In this document: positions 1 to 10,302 of the stretch, piece by piece
Layout: each line of letters begins with the position of its first letter
How positions within the stretch are numbered: position 1 is the stretch's first letter
Assembly (NCBI GenBank): GCA_022447365.1
Contig: JAKVBL010000009.1
Location: 113,812 to 177,811 of the forward strand
Reading direction: 5' to 3'
DNA: 64,000 bases
Source: Oleiphilaceae bacterium
GTDB lineage: Bacteria > Pseudomonadota > Gammaproteobacteria > Pseudomonadales > Oleiphilaceae
Position numbers and translations under genes: made by a program
The notes under the pieces: model-generated
What the model was told of the DNA's origin: nothing
The model's database searches: none
Seen by the model: only the letters and a program-made list of their open reading frames with translations

Positions 1-1
1 G

Positions 2-1627
2 TTCGCGCTTGTTACTATCGGTTTAACACTTAGCTTCTTGTATATCTATTCTCGCTGTCCAATCGCGACAGTGATTCCAATTGTGACTTCTATTGTCGCT
101 GTTATTTGGCAGCTCGGTTTATTGCGTTTGTTTGGTTATGGGCTCGACCCGTATTCGGTGCTAATTCCATTCCTGGTATTTGCGATTGGTATTAGCCACG
201 GTGTTCAAATTGTAAATCAGATTGCTGTTCAGCAAGCCTCGGGCCTAAATGCGCTTATGAGTGCACGCATGGCATTTCGTAACTTAGTGCGTCCGGGCAT
301 TTTGGCTTTAGTGAGTGATGCGATTGGTTTCTTAACGTTGTTCTTCATTGAGATTGAAGTTATTCGTGACCTAGCTGTTGCCGCAGGTCTAGGTGTCGCT
401 GTGATCATTGTGACGAACCTTATTTTGCACCCAGTGATGATGTCTTATACCGGTTTGAGTAAAGGCGGACTGAAGCATGCGAAGAAGGTTGAAATGAGTG
501 ATCATAAACCATGGCGTGTGCTTTCATTTATGTCTCATCAGAGTATTGCACCTATCTCTATTATGATTGCGATCCTAGGCTGTGTAATTGGTCTGTACTA
601 TCAAAAAGATCTAAAAATTGGTGACTTAGATCGTGGTGCTCCGGAGCTAAGGCCAGACTCCAGATACAACCTAGATAATGAATTTATTATTGATAACTAC
701 AGTACCAGTGCTGATATTCTTGTTGTGATGGTGAAAACTCCGCCAGAGCAATGTGCTTCGTATGAGTTATTGGACGTAATGGATCGCATGCAATGGCGTC
801 TAGAGAATGTTGAAGGTGTGCAATCTACAGCGTCGCTCGTAACGGTCTCTAAGCTTGTTACTAAAGCATTGAACGAAGGTAGTTTTAAGTGGTTCGAATT
901 ATCGCGTAATCAGTCGATTATCAATTCATCTATTCAACGAGCGCCATCGGGCTTGATGAATACGGACTGTAGTATGACGCCAATGATCGTGTATCTCGAT
1001 GACCATAAGGCTGAGACACTTGATCGTGTGATACAAGAGATGCAGGTCTTAATTGAAGAGTACCCGAGCGAAAACTATGAGTTCCTGCTCGCGGCAGGTA
1101 ATGCCGGTGTTGAAGCCGCAACTAATCAGGTGATTGAAAAAGCGAAAACTGTGATGCTGCTTTCTGTTTATGCAGTGGTCAGTTTCTTGTGTTTGATTAC
1201 CTTCCGTTCGATTGCGGCAGTAGTGTGTATCATCACTCCTCTAGCCTTAACGTCAGTTCTGTGTGAGGCGCTAATGGCGCAATTAGGCATTGGTGTGAAG
1301 GTGGCAACTTTGCCAGTTATTGCGCTTGGTGTGGGTATTGGTGTCGATTATGGGATCTATATTTACAGCCAGCTAGAGACTAAGTTGAAAGAAGGCTTGG
1401 TTTTGCAGGAGGCTTATTTCCAAACACTTCGTACGACAGGTAAAGCAGTAAGCTTCACTGGTGTTACTTTGGGTATTGGTGTTTGTACCTGGATCTTCTC
1501 TCCGATTAAGTTCCAAGCAGATATGGGAATCTTGTTGTTCTTTATGTTCTTGTGGAACATGATCGGTTCAATGTGGTTGCTTCCAGCGCTTGCGCGTTTC
1601 TTGGTGAAAACCAAGAAAACGGCATAA
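2..1627 (+). CDS. RND/MMPL-family exporter, C-terminal part (5' end outside window)
   Basis: The reading frame is open from base 2, so the gene starts upstream of the window; the TTG at 38 is internal. The visible part has two clusters of hydrophobic segments flanking a soluble region of about 200 residues. Each cluster carries the family's glycine-rich helix, FAIGISHG in the first and LGVGIGVDYGIYIY in the second. This is the layout of the second half of an RND-superfamily (MMPL/SSD-like) inner-membrane transporter. Proteins of this kind export lipids or hydrophobic compounds using the proton gradient. Substrate cannot be told from the sequence. The gene is separated from thrS by about 180 bp holding a weak terminator-like hairpin. 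Confidence 0.8.
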   Translation, partial: FALVTIGLTLSFLYIYSRCPIATVIPIVTSIVAVIWQLGLLRLFGYGLDPYSVLIPFLVFAIGISHGVQIVNQIAVQQASGLNALMSARMAFRNLVRPGILALVSDAIGFLTLFFIEIEVIRDLAVAAGLGVAVIIVTNLILHPVMMSYTGLSKGGLKHAKKVEMSDHKPWRVLSFMSHQSIAPISIMIAILGCVIGLYYQKDLKIGDLDRGAPELRPDSRYNLDNEFIIDNYSTSADILVVMVKTPPEQCASYELLDVMDRMQWRLENVEGVQSTASLVTVSKLVTKALNEGSFKWFELSRNQSIINSSIQRAPSGLMNTDCSMTPMIVYLDDHKAETLDRVIQEMQVLIEEYPSENYEFLLAAGNAGVEAATNQVIEKAKTVMLLSVYAVVSFLCLITFRSIAAVVCIITPLALTSVLCEALMAQLGIGVKVATLPVIALGVGIGVDYGIYIYSQLETKLKEGLVLQEAYFQTLRTTGKAVSFTGVTLGIGVCTWIFSPIKFQADMGILLFFMFLWNMIGSMWLLPALARFLVKTKKTA

Positions 1628-1688
1628 ATTCTTGAGTACAGTGTTCGATCTAGATATCGGGCGTTGTTCTCACAAATTATTAAATATG

Positions 1689-1718
1689 GCCGACTTCTAT
1701 AGTCGGCTGTTTCATTTT
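1689..1718 (+). terminator. Possible terminator after the RND gene
   Basis: A 7-bp perfect stem (GCCGACT/AGTCGGC, 5-nt loop) is followed by an interrupted T-rich stretch (TGTTTCATTTT). The T-run is poor, so this is only a candidate. Confidence 0.35.
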
Positions 1719-1805
1719 GGAGCGAATCGTATAAAATCCGCTCTCTTTTATTTTTTATACCATCATGTGACCCATTGTAGGGGCCACCACTGAAGCGAGG
1801 TTGAT

Positions 1806-3743
1806 GTGCCAGTAATTACTCTTCCCGACGGTTCTAACCGTTCTTTTGATAAAGCAGTCTCCATTTTAGAAGTTGCGCAGGATATTGGTCCTGGTTTAGC
1901 TAAAGCGACCATTGCAGGCCGTGTTAATGGCGAATTAAAAGACGCTTGTGATATCATCGAAGGCGATGCAGAGCTTAGTATTATTACCGGTCGAGATGAT
2001 GAAGGCGTTGAGATTATTCGTCATTCTTGTGCGCATTTATTAGGTCATGCGATCAAGCAATTGTGGCCTGACACGAAAATGGCAATCGGTCCTGTTATCG
2101 AAAATGGTTTCTATTACGACATCGATCTTGAGCACAAGTTAACGGACGAAGATGTCGAAAAACTCGAGAAGCGTATGCTCGAGCTTGCTAAAACGGATTA
2201 TGACGTTGTTAAGAAAGTGGCAACTTGGCAAGAAGCTGTTGATACCTTCAAAGAACGTGGTGAGACATATAAGTTAGAGATTCTGGAACGTGATATTCCG
2301 AAAGATGCGACGCCGGGTCTTTATCACCACGAAGAATATATTGATATGTGTCGTGGGCCGCATGTACCGAACATGAAATTCTGCCATCACTTTAAGTTGA
2401 TGCGAGTTTCAGGTGCCTACTGGCGCGGTGATTCTGACAACAAAATGCTGCAACGTATTTACGGAACAGCATTCGCGGATAAAAAACAGCTTAAGCAGCA
2501 TTTAAATCGTTTAGTTGAAGCAGAGAAGCGTGACCATCGTAAGATCGGTAAGAAACTTGATTTGTTCCATATGCAGGACGAAGCGCCTGGATCAGTTTTT
2601 TGGCATCCGAAAGGTTGGAAGCTCTTTAATAGCCTTATTGGCTACATGCGTGTGCGTCAAGAGCGTGCCGGTTATATTGAAGTAAATACCCCAGACGTTA
2701 TGGATCGGAGCCTTTGGGAGACGTCAGGTCACTGGTTTAATTATCGAGAAAACATGTTTACGACTGATACTGAAGATGGTCGTAATTTCGCACTTAAGCC
2801 AATGAACTGCCCTGGCTCAGTGCTGATGTTCTCACAAGGTCTCAAGAGCTATAAAGACTTACCTTTGCGCATGGCAGAATTCGGCAAGGTGCATCGCTAT
2901 GAGCCTTCAGGTTCTTTGCATGGCTTAATGCGCGTTCGCCACTTTACGCAAGATGATGCGCACATCTACTGTACTGAACAGCAGATGGAACAAGAGTGTA
3001 TTGATGTTGTAGCTCTTGTTTTGGATATCTATAAAGACTTCGGATTTGATGATGTAGTAATCAAATTGTCTACTCGACCAGAAAAGCGTATTGGTAGTGA
3101 TGAGGTATGGGACAAGTTGGAGGGCGCTTTAAGTAACGCTCTTGAGGCTATGGACTTGGATTATGTTTTGTACCCGGGTGAAGGTGCTTTCTACGGCCCG
3201 AAGCTTGAATTTGTGCTAAGAGATGCGATTGGTCGAGATTGGCAGTGCGGTACCTTACAGGTCGATATGAACTTGCCTGAGCGCTTTGATATTTCTTATG
3301 TCGATGAAGAGGGTGAGCGTGGCAAACGGCCGGTGATGTTGCACCGAGCTTTGTTCGGCTCTTTAGAACGTTTTATTGGTATATTGATTGAGCATTACGA
3401 AGGTGCGATGCCGTTTTGGTTAGCTCCAGAGCAGGCTGTAATCTTAAATATTACCGATAAACAGTCAGAATATTGTGAAATATTGCGAGAAAAGCTATAT
3501 ACACAGGGCTTTAGGGCTCACTTGGACTTGAGAAACGAGAAAATCGGCTTTAAAATCCGCGAGCACACAATTGCCAAGGTTCCTTATTTGCTTGTTGTGG
3601 GTGATAAGGAAATGGAAAGTGGGACCGTGGCTGTCCGAACACGCAAGGGTGAAGACCTTGGTGTGATGACTCAAGATCAAGTACTAGAACTATTTGAAAA
3701 AGAGTCTAAAAATAAAGGACGTAGCACAGACACTAGTGAGTAG
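1806..3743 (+). CDS. thrS: Threonyl-tRNA synthetase
   Basis: Class II synthetase that charges tRNA-Thr in the cytoplasm. At 645 residues it matches the usual bacterial length (E. coli about 642). The N-terminus [10 protein letters not shown] is the conserved start of the TGS domain (about 1-62). Next come the SAD editing domain with the HxxxH zinc motif ([10 protein letters not shown]), the catalytic core with KPMNCPGSV carrying a zinc-ligand Cys, and the C-terminal anticodon-binding domain. The start is GTG with a GCGAGG ribosome site just upstream; an ATG two bases earlier is out of frame. It heads the translation block leading into infC, as in other gammaproteobacteria. Confidence 0.97.
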   Translation: MPVITLPDGSNRSFDKAVSILEVAQDIGPGLAKATIAGRVNGELKDACDIIEGDAELSIITGRDDEGVEIIRHSCAHLLGHAIKQLWPDTKMAIGPVIENGFYYDIDLEHKLTDEDVEKLEKRMLELAKTDYDVVKKVATWQEAVDTFKERGETYKLEILERDIPKDATPGLYHHEEYIDMCRGPHVPNMKFCHHFKLMRVSGAYWRGDSDNKMLQRIYGTAFADKKQLKQHLNRLVEAEKRDHRKIGKKLDLFHMQDEAPGSVFWHPKGWKLFNSLIGYMRVRQERAGYIEVNTPDVMDRSLWETSGHWFNYRENMFTTDTEDGRNFALKPMNCPGSVLMFSQGLKSYKDLPLRMAEFGKVHRYEPSGSLHGLMRVRHFTQDDAHIYCTEQQMEQECIDVVALVLDIYKDFGFDDVVIKLSTRPEKRIGSDEVWDKLEGALSNALEAMDLDYVLYPGEGAFYGPKLEFVLRDAIGRDWQCGTLQVDMNLPERFDISYVDEEGERGKRPVMLHRALFGSLERFIGILIEHYEGAMPFWLAPEQAVILNITDKQSEYCEILREKLYTQGFRAHLDLRNEKIGFKIREHTIAKVPYLLVVGDKEMESGTVAVRTRKGEDLGVMTQDQVLELFEKESKNKGRSTDTSE

Positions 3744-3797
3744 CGTTTAGCTTACTCACGGCTGTCTTTTTGTTTTTGATTAATTGGAGAATTCGAC

Positions 3798-4334
3798 ATT
3801 AAGCGAAATAACCAAATGGGGAAGGCGAAGAAGGCCACCATTAATGAGAATATCGTAGCGGACGAAGTACGTTTAATTGCAGAGGATGGCGAACAAGTTG
3901 GTATCGTGCCTCTTAAAGATGCTCTTGCAAGAGCGGAAAGCGTGTCTTTGGATCTTGTTCAGATTGCAGATAGCGATCCTGTTGTGTGTAAGATCATGGA
4001 CTACGGCAAGAAGATATTCGAAGAGAAAAAACAAAAGGCAGCTCAGCGCAAGAAGCAAAAGCAGACCCAAGTTAAAGAAATTAAGTTAAGGCCAGGGACG
4101 GAAGAAGGGGATTATCAGGTAAAACTGCGCAACCTGATACGTTTCCTTGAAAATGGGGACAAGGCTAAGGTGACGATTCGTTATCGAGGTCGTGAAATGG
4201 CCCATCAGGAGATCGGCATGCAAGCACTTGAAAGGATCGAACGTGATCTTGAAGAGTACGGTACTGTCGAACAGCGACCAAAAATGGAAGGTCGTCAAAT
4301 GATGATGGTTCTAGCCCCTAAAAAGAGAAAGTAA
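3798..4334 (+). CDS. infC: Translation initiation factor IF-3, AUU start
   Basis: Binds the 30S subunit, checks start-codon pairing and keeps subunits apart. The full family is visible: N-domain ([13 protein letters not shown]), KRK-rich linker and C-domain ending [12 protein letters not shown] place the start at ATT (3798), giving 178 residues. A GGAGA ribosome site at 3786-3790 lies 7 nt upstream of this ATT, whereas the first ATG (3816) has no site at proper distance. Enterobacterial infC also starts at AUU, which underlies its autoregulation. The added N-terminus is IKRNNQ, with I read as initiator Met. It lies 54 bp after thrS and probably shares its transcript. Confidence 0.95.
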   Translation: MKRNNQMGKAKKATINENIVADEVRLIAEDGEQVGIVPLKDALARAESVSLDLVQIADSDPVVCKIMDYGKKIFEEKKQKAAQRKKQKQTQVKEIKLRPGTEEGDYQVKLRNLIRFLENGDKAKVTIRYRGREMAHQEIGMQALERIERDLEEYGTVEQRPKMEGRQMMMVLAPKKRK

Positions 4335-4410
4335 AACACAGCTGTGGTTACTCGCCACAACTAGGCGCTTTGTTTTACTCAAATATTGATCCAATGCGGA
4401 GTGAGTTATT

Positions 4411-4602
4411 ATGCCTAAGATGAAAGTAAAAAGCGGTGCGGCTAAACGCTTTAAAAAGACAGCCAACGGATTCAAGCATAAGCAATCCTTTACTAGCCAC
4501 ATTTTGACCAAAAAGTCGCCAAAGCGTAAGCGTCAGCTTCGCGGTTGCAAGCAAGTTGCAGACGCGGATCAAGCGTCAATCAAGCGCATGTTGCGTATCT
4601 AA
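4411..4602 (+). CDS. rpmI: 50S ribosomal protein L35
   Basis: A 63-residue very basic protein beginning [20 protein letters not shown], the diagnostic L35 N-terminus, with the conserved KRKRQLRGC segment. It is part of the large ribosomal subunit. A ribosome site (GGAGTGAG) precedes the ATG. It sits between infC and rplT in the canonical order infC-rpmI-rplT. In E. coli L20 represses this pair by binding the mRNA; the 76-nt leader here may hold a comparable structure, but I could not resolve one. Confidence 0.96.
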   Translation: MPKMKVKSGAAKRFKKTANGFKHKQSFTSHILTKKSPKRKRQLRGCKQVADADQASIKRMLRI

Positions 4603-4634
4603 TTGGTTCAAAAAATTTAGTTTAGGAGAACACT

Positions 4635-4994
4635 ATGCCTCGCGTAAAACGTGGAGTTACCGCGCACCGTCGCCACAAGAAAGTATTAAAGCAAGCTAAA
4701 GGTTACTACGGAGCTCGTAGCCGAGTATTTCGTGTAGCTAAACAAGCAGTTATCAAAGCTGGTCAATATGCATACCGTGACCGTAAGCAGCGTAAGCGTC
4801 AATTCCGTCAATTGTGGATTGCACGTATCAATGCTGGTGCGCGTTTGAACGGTTTGTCATACAGCCGTCTTATTGCTGGCTTGAAAAAATCAAACGTTGA
4901 AATCGATCGTAAAGTTCTTGCAGATCTCGCAATGAACGATGCGCCTGTATTTGCAGCGGTTGTTGAAAAGGCTAAATCAGCATTAGCTAACTAA
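4635..4994 (+). CDS. rplT: 50S ribosomal protein L20
   Basis: A 119-residue basic protein beginning [19 protein letters not shown], typical of L20, which is needed early in 50S assembly and in E. coli autoregulates rpmI-rplT. The full family length is present, with the conserved helix [25 protein letters not shown] lies just upstream of the ATG. It is the last gene before a strong intrinsic terminator that separates it from pheS. Confidence 0.97.
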   Translation: MPRVKRGVTAHRRHKKVLKQAKGYYGARSRVFRVAKQAVIKAGQYAYRDRKQRKRQFRQLWIARINAGARLNGLSYSRLIAGLKKSNVEIDRKVLADLAMNDAPVFAAVVEKAKSALAN

Positions 4995-5064
4995 AAGCCG
5001 TTTGTGAGGAACTGTTGAAAAGCTAATTTAGATTCAGCAGCCCGCACGAATCGAGCACATTTTA

Positions 5065-5094
5065 ATAGGGGGCTATGCCCCCTATTTTTGTTTT
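5065..5094 (+). terminator. Intrinsic terminator between rplT and pheS
   Basis: A perfect 9-bp stem (ATAGGGGGC/GCCCCCTAT, 3-nt loop) is followed by TTTTGTTTT. It lies only about 13 bp before the pheS ATG, the place where enterobacteria have the pheST attenuator. I found no short phenylalanine-rich leader ORF between 4995 and 5065, so a ribosome-mediated attenuator is not supported. Confidence 0.85.
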
Positions 5095-5107
5095 CGGAGA
5101 ACAATAA

Positions 5108-6106
<999 letters not shown>

Positions 6107-6126
6107 AAATAGAAAGTGGAATCTCA

Positions 6127-8499
6127 ATGAAGTTCAGCGAACAATGGCTTAGAGAGTGGGTAAATCCTGCAATTGAAACCGAAGCACTTTTGCATCAAGT
6201 TACGATGGCAGGCCTTGAGGTCGATGGTATAGAACGTGTTGCAGGCGAGTTTAGTGGCGTTGTCGTGGCAGAGATCCTTTCTGCTGAACAGCACCCGGAT
6301 GCTGACAAACTCAGAGTTTGTCAGGTGAGTGATGGCAAAGAAACATTTAATGTGGTGTGCGGAGCTCCGAATGCGCGCGCAGGCATCAAGATTCCTTTTG
6401 CTCAAGTTGGTGCGCTATTGCCAGGTAATTTTAAAATCAAGAAAGCGAAACTAAGAGGCGTAGAGTCTTTTGGGATGTTATGTGCAGAAGCGGAACTTGG
6501 TTTGGCAGAAAGCTCAGATGGTTTGATGGAATTGCCGCTCGATGCACCTTTAGGTGAATCGGTGTATGAATGGCTAAAGCTCGATGACAACACGATCGAA
6601 GTTGATTTGACTCCAAATCGTAGTGATTGTCTCTCAATTGCAGGCCTTGCGCGTGAAGTCGGCGTTTTGAACAAAGAAGCGGTTTCCGCTCCGGTTGTTA
6701 ATGCACTTAGCGCGACCATTGATGATACCTTCCCGGTCTCACTGACGGCCTCCGAAGCTTGCCCTAAGTATTTAGGACGTGTCATTCGTGGCGTAAATCC
6801 AAATGCTGAAACACCATTATGGATGGCAGAGAAACTTCGTCGTTGTGGTCTCCGTAGCATTGAACCCGCTGTTGATGTAACAAATTACATTTTGCTTGAG
6901 CTGGGTCAACCTATGCACGCATTCGATTTGAATACATTGAATGGTTCAATCGACGTACGTTTCGCCAAAGCTGGTGAAAAGTTAACGCTCCTAGATGGCC
7001 AAGAAGCAGAACTCAGAGATGATACTTTGGTGATTGCTGATGAGAAAGGACCTCTTGCGATGGCTGGCATTATGGGCGGTCAAGACACTGGCGTGACCTC
7101 GAAGACTCAAGATGTTTTTCTTGAGTGTGCGTTTTTCTCTCCTTTGGCTATTGCTGGCAAAGCGCGTTCATATGGTCTTCATACTGATTCTTCGCATCGT
7201 TATGAGCGAGGTGTCGACCATGAATTGCAACGTACTGCTATGGAACGTGCGACAGAATTACTGCTCCAGATTATGGGCGGCGAAGCTGGTCCAGTTGTTG
7301 ATACTTCAGATACAGCTAATTTGCCTGAAAAGAGAACGGTACGGTTACGCGCCGAGAAACTTGAGTCTCTGCTAGGTATTTCTATTCCGAGTGATGAGGT
7401 TGTAGACATTCTTACTCGCTTAGGTTTGGAGCTTCTTTCAAGTGACGACGTATCGTGGGAGTTTGCGATTCCATCCTATCGTTTCGATATTTCCATTGAG
7501 CCAGATTTGGTTGAAGAGGTAGGTCGAATTTATGGTTATAACAATCTTCCTAAAACGACCACTCAAGGCGGATTAAATCTAGTTGCTGATGATGAAGCGA
7601 CCACGCCTTATCACGTCCTTGAAGATAAGTTGGTAAGTCTCGGTTATCAGGAGGCAATAACGTACAGCTTTGTTGAGCAAACGCAGCAAGATGCATTGGC
7701 TACGAATGAAACGGCAATTCCTTTAGCAAACCCAATCTCGACAGATATGGGCGTAATGCGCACTTCGCTCTGGACTGGTCTACTGAATGCCGCTTCATAT
7801 AATCAGAAGCGTCAACAATCACGAATTAAGTTCTTCGAAACCGGACTCAAGTTTATTGATGTCGATGGTGAGATTGTTCAAACGCGAATGCTCTCGGGCG
7901 TTGTCGTCGGAAATGTCGCTGAAGAAAACTGGTGTAACGAAAAACGTGTTGTTGATTTTTATGATGTGAAAGCTGATTTAGAGGCACTACTCTTTAGTAT
8001 TGATAAATCAGTCGCGTTTGAGAAAGGTCAAAATAGTGCTTTGCACCCTGGCCAGAGCGCTCAGATTGTGAAGCAAGGTGAAATTATCGGTTATTTCGGT
8101 AAATTACACCCTAAATTGCAAAAAACTTTCGATTTGAATGGCTCAGTCTTTCTCTTTGAACTACGCTTAGATGAAACAGTAAAAGGCCAAGTGTCTAATT
8201 TTACTGAAGTTTCGAAGTATCCTGGTGTAAGACGCGATCTAGCGATTCTTATAAAAAGTGATGTTTCTTACCAGGATATTGAATCAGTAGTTCGCGAAAA
8301 TGCGGGTGAAGACTTAGTCGATTTGAACGTGTTTGATGTATATGTTGGCGACAACCTAGGTGATGGTTTGAAGAGCATCGCGATGGGGATGAGTTGGCAA
8401 CGTTTGGATCGTACGTTGAATGACGAAGAGATAACTCAATCGTTTGACAAGGTTGTCACTGCACTTTCTGCGAGGTTTGATGCACAAATAAGGAGTTAG
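6127..8499 (+). CDS. pheT: Phenylalanyl-tRNA synthetase beta subunit
   Basis: The 790-residue partner of PheS, close to the usual length of about 795. In order it shows an N-terminal tRNA-binding OB fold (around 40-150, HPDADKLRVCQV), the B3/B4 editing module, the B5 domain (around 400-475), a degenerate class II core and a C-terminal FDX-ACB anticodon-binding domain (ending about 790, KYPGVRRDLAILI near its start). Organised as pheS-pheT-ihfA with very short spacers, indicating one transcript. Confidence 0.97.
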   Translation: MKFSEQWLREWVNPAIETEALLHQVTMAGLEVDGIERVAGEFSGVVVAEILSAEQHPDADKLRVCQVSDGKETFNVVCGAPNARAGIKIPFAQVGALLPGNFKIKKAKLRGVESFGMLCAEAELGLAESSDGLMELPLDAPLGESVYEWLKLDDNTIEVDLTPNRSDCLSIAGLAREVGVLNKEAVSAPVVNALSATIDDTFPVSLTASEACPKYLGRVIRGVNPNAETPLWMAEKLRRCGLRSIEPAVDVTNYILLELGQPMHAFDLNTLNGSIDVRFAKAGEKLTLLDGQEAELRDDTLVIADEKGPLAMAGIMGGQDTGVTSKTQDVFLECAFFSPLAIAGKARSYGLHTDSSHRYERGVDHELQRTAMERATELLLQIMGGEAGPVVDTSDTANLPEKRTVRLRAEKLESLLGISIPSDEVVDILTRLGLELLSSDDVSWEFAIPSYRFDISIEPDLVEEVGRIYGYNNLPKTTTQGGLNLVADDEATTPYHVLEDKLVSLGYQEAITYSFVEQTQQDALATNETAIPLANPISTDMGVMRTSLWTGLLNAASYNQKRQQSRIKFFETGLKFIDVDGEIVQTRMLSGVVVGNVAEENWCNEKRVVDFYDVKADLEALLFSIDKSVAFEKGQNSALHPGQSAQIVKQGEIIGYFGKLHPKLQKTFDLNGSVFLFELRLDETVKGQVSNFTEVSKYPGVRRDLAILIKSDVSYQDIESVVRENAGEDLVDLNVFDVYVGDNLGDGLKSIAMGMSWQRLDRTLNDEEITQSFDKVVTALSARFDAQIRS

Positions 8500-8502
8500 A
8501 GC

Positions 8503-8805
8503 ATGGGAGCTTTGACCAAAGCAGATATGGCGGAAAGCCTATATGAGGAAGTTGGTTTGAATAAGCGCGAATCCAAAGAGATGGTTGAAGCGTTTTTTGA
8601 AGAGATTTGTGATGCCTTGGCCCACAATGAACAAGTCAAACTTTCTGGTTTTGGTAACTTCGATCTACGCGATAAGAAACAGCGCCCGGGCAGAAATCCC
8701 AAAACGGGGGAAGAGATTCCCATTTCTGCTCGTCGTGTGGTAACGTTTAGACCCGGTCAAAAATTAAAAGCAAAAGTAGAAGAATATGCTGGAACCCAGT
8801 CATAA
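8503..8805 (+). CDS. ihfA: Integration host factor alpha subunit
   Basis: A 100-residue DNA-bending protein of the HU/IHF family that pairs with IhfB. It begins [20 protein letters not shown] and carries the conserved [29 protein letters not shown] beta-arm region, including the [10 protein letters not shown] tip that intercalates in the minor groove. It starts 4 bp after pheT, the classical pheT-ihfA linkage. IHF commonly assists sigma-54 promoters such as those in the flagellar cluster of this window; that link is inference. Confidence 0.97.
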   Translation: MGALTKADMAESLYEEVGLNKRESKEMVEAFFEEICDALAHNEQVKLSGFGNFDLRDKKQRPGRNPKTGEEIPISARRVVTFRPGQKLKAKVEEYAGTQS

Positions 8806-9142
8806 TCACGAATTGCCGGTTATTCCCGGAAAGCGTTACTTCACAATTGGTGAAGTAAGCGAACTATGTGGCGTCAAAGCCCACGTACTTAGATATTGGG
8901 AGCAAGAATTCCCTCAGCTATCGCCTGTTAAACGTCGCGGAAACCGACGTTATTATCAGCGCCAAGATGTCTTGATGATCCGACAGATTAGAAGTCTGTT
9001 GTATGATGAAGGTTATACCATTGGCGGAGCGAAGCAGAAGTTGGCGAGTGATTCGGATGGTTCTGATAACGAAAAACCAAATCAGCTAATCAAAGAAATG
9101 ATTGCTGAGTTGGAAGAAGTATTGGAAGTTCTAAACGCTTAA
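8786..9142 (+). CDS. MerR-family transcriptional regulator
   Basis: A 118-residue protein with an N-terminal MerR winged helix-turn-helix (about 17-85: [20 protein letters not shown], then [12 protein letters not shown]). A short acidic C-terminal helix follows, with no metal-binding cysteine loop. It overlaps the end of ihfA by 20 bp and is translationally coupled to it. A MerR gene at this exact place is conserved in pseudomonads and relatives. The effector is unknown; the missing ligand domain suggests it does not sense metals like classical MerR. Confidence 0.92.
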   Translation: MLEPSHNHELPVIPGKRYFTIGEVSELCGVKAHVLRYWEQEFPQLSPVKRRGNRRYYQRQDVLMIRQIRSLLYDEGYTIGGAKQKLASDSDGSDNEKPNQLIKEMIAELEEVLEVLNA

Positions 9143-9167
9143 ATTTTCGCGCCTCTTACAACATTAT

Positions 9168-9193
9168 AAAAGCACGCTTCGGCGTGCTTTTTT
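9168..9193 (+). terminator. Terminator after the pheST-ihfA-merR operon
   Basis: A perfect 10-bp stem (AAAAGCACGC/GCGTGCTTTT) around a stable TTCG tetraloop, ending in a six-T run. Confidence 0.93.
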
Positions 9194-9267
9194 GTGTATC
9201 AGGTTTATTTCTTTTTGGGCCTAAGTTATTATTGCGCCGTCTCACAAACGCTCGTTTGTAGTCTCTT

Positions 9268-9344
9268 CGGGATGTAGCGCAGCCTGGTAGCGCACCTGCA
9301 TGGGGTGTAGGTGGTCGGAGGTTCAAATCCTCTCATCCCGACCA
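9268..9344 (+). tRNA. tRNA-Pro (anticodon GGG)
   Basis: A 77-nt cloverleaf. The acceptor stem CGGGATG pairs with CATCCCG, and ACCA is encoded at the 3' end. The D arm (GCGC...GCGC) and T arm (GGAGG/CCTCT with TTCAAAT loop) are present. The anticodon stem CCTGC/GTAGG closes the loop ATGGGGT, giving anticodon GGG at 9302-9304, which reads CCC and CCU proline codons. A tRNA-Pro next to ihfA/merR is a common gammaproteobacterial arrangement. No mobile element uses it as an attachment site here. Confidence 0.96.
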
Positions 9345-9393
9345 TTTTTCTTTTCTAAAGTTGTTTCTCTTTGAATCGATTTGGAACATCGTA

Positions 9394-10284
9394 ATGGAAT
9401 TGTTCGATCGCATAATCGGAATACTCGGACCAATCATTTTAATTGTGGGAGTTGGTTTTTTCTTTGCGAAAAAATCACAGCCTGATTTGTCAGTTGTGAA
9501 TAAGCTGAATTTAAATCTATTTACTCCTTTTCTAATTTTTTCAGTACTGTCGCAAAAAAATATTGAGCTTGATCAGTATTTGCTATTCGCATTTGTCGCG
9601 GTGTTGGTTGTACTCCTACCTGGTCTGTTATTGATCCCTTTAACGAAGCGTTTAGGTGTTTCTTGGAGAACTTTTCTTCCTCCAATGATGTTTCGAAACT
9701 CTGGAAACTTAGGGTTGCCGATACTGTTACTTGCATTTGGCGAACAGGCTATCGCAGCAGCTGTGATTTTATTTTTGATTGAAAATACACTGCATTTTTC
9801 TTTGGGAATGCGGATGTTAAGAACAGAATCATCTTTATTATCGTTACTGAAAATCCCGATCTTGCAAGCAACGCTCGTGGGTGTTGTGGTCGCTTATTTA
9901 GATTTTTCTGTGCCGCAACCAGTAGCTATTGGCGTTGAAATGCTAGGTCAGATATCCATCCCGCTAATGCTGTTATCGCTAGGTGCGCGAATGGCCCAAA
10001 CGCAACTTTCTGATATCCGTCTCGGGCTCGTTTCAGCAATCTGGGCACCACTTTCTGGCTTATTGAGTTTGGCATTGGTGCTCGCAATGGTTTTGCCTTT
10101 CACAGGTTTATCGAAAGATCTCATTGCGATGCTTGTGATCTTTGCCGCTTTGCCTCCAGCAGTACTGAATTTTTTGATCGCAGAGCAGTTGAATCAAGAG
10201 CCTGATCGTGTTGCATCTATCGTGTTGTTAGGAAATCTATCGGCGCTTATTACTCTCCCGATCGTGTTCACTTTTGTCCTTTAA
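9394..10284 (+). CDS. AEC-family (auxin efflux carrier-like) transporter
   Basis: A hydrophobic protein of 296 residues with about ten membrane segments split into two five-helix halves, the AEC fold. Family features include the N-terminal PIILIVGVGFFFAKK segment, the FRNSGNLGLPI motif in helix 4 and a matching C-terminal segment (ALPPAVLNFLIAE). Bacterial members move small organic acids or amino acids; the substrate here is unknown. I chose ATG 9394 over the in-frame TTG at 9361, because the family starts close to the first membrane segment. Confidence 0.85.
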   Translation: MELFDRIIGILGPIILIVGVGFFFAKKSQPDLSVVNKLNLNLFTPFLIFSVLSQKNIELDQYLLFAFVAVLVVLLPGLLLIPLTKRLGVSWRTFLPPMMFRNSGNLGLPILLLAFGEQAIAAAVILFLIENTLHFSLGMRMLRTESSLLSLLKIPILQATLVGVVVAYLDFSVPQPVAIGVEMLGQISIPLMLLSLGARMAQTQLSDIRLGLVSAIWAPLSGLLSLALVLAMVLPFTGLSKDLIAMLVIFAALPPAVLNFLIAEQLNQEPDRVASIVLLGNLSALITLPIVFTFVL

Positions 10285-10302
10285 TGAATCTAATTACGCT
10301 TT

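Noticed and set aside
3816..3818. ATG as infC start
   Set aside because: No ribosome site at workable distance; ATT 3798 has GGAGA 7 nt upstream and fits family practice.
4995..5064. Phenylalanine leader peptide before pheS
   Set aside because: No short ORF with Phe codons was found on the plus strand.
6402..6860. 152-codon antisense ORF inside pheT
   Set aside because: Shadow of pheT codon bias; no signal or domain.
9268..9344. tRNA-Pro as attachment site of a genomic island
   Set aside because: No integrase next to it and no repeated 3' end of the tRNA nearby; the only integrase is of integron type 51 kb away.
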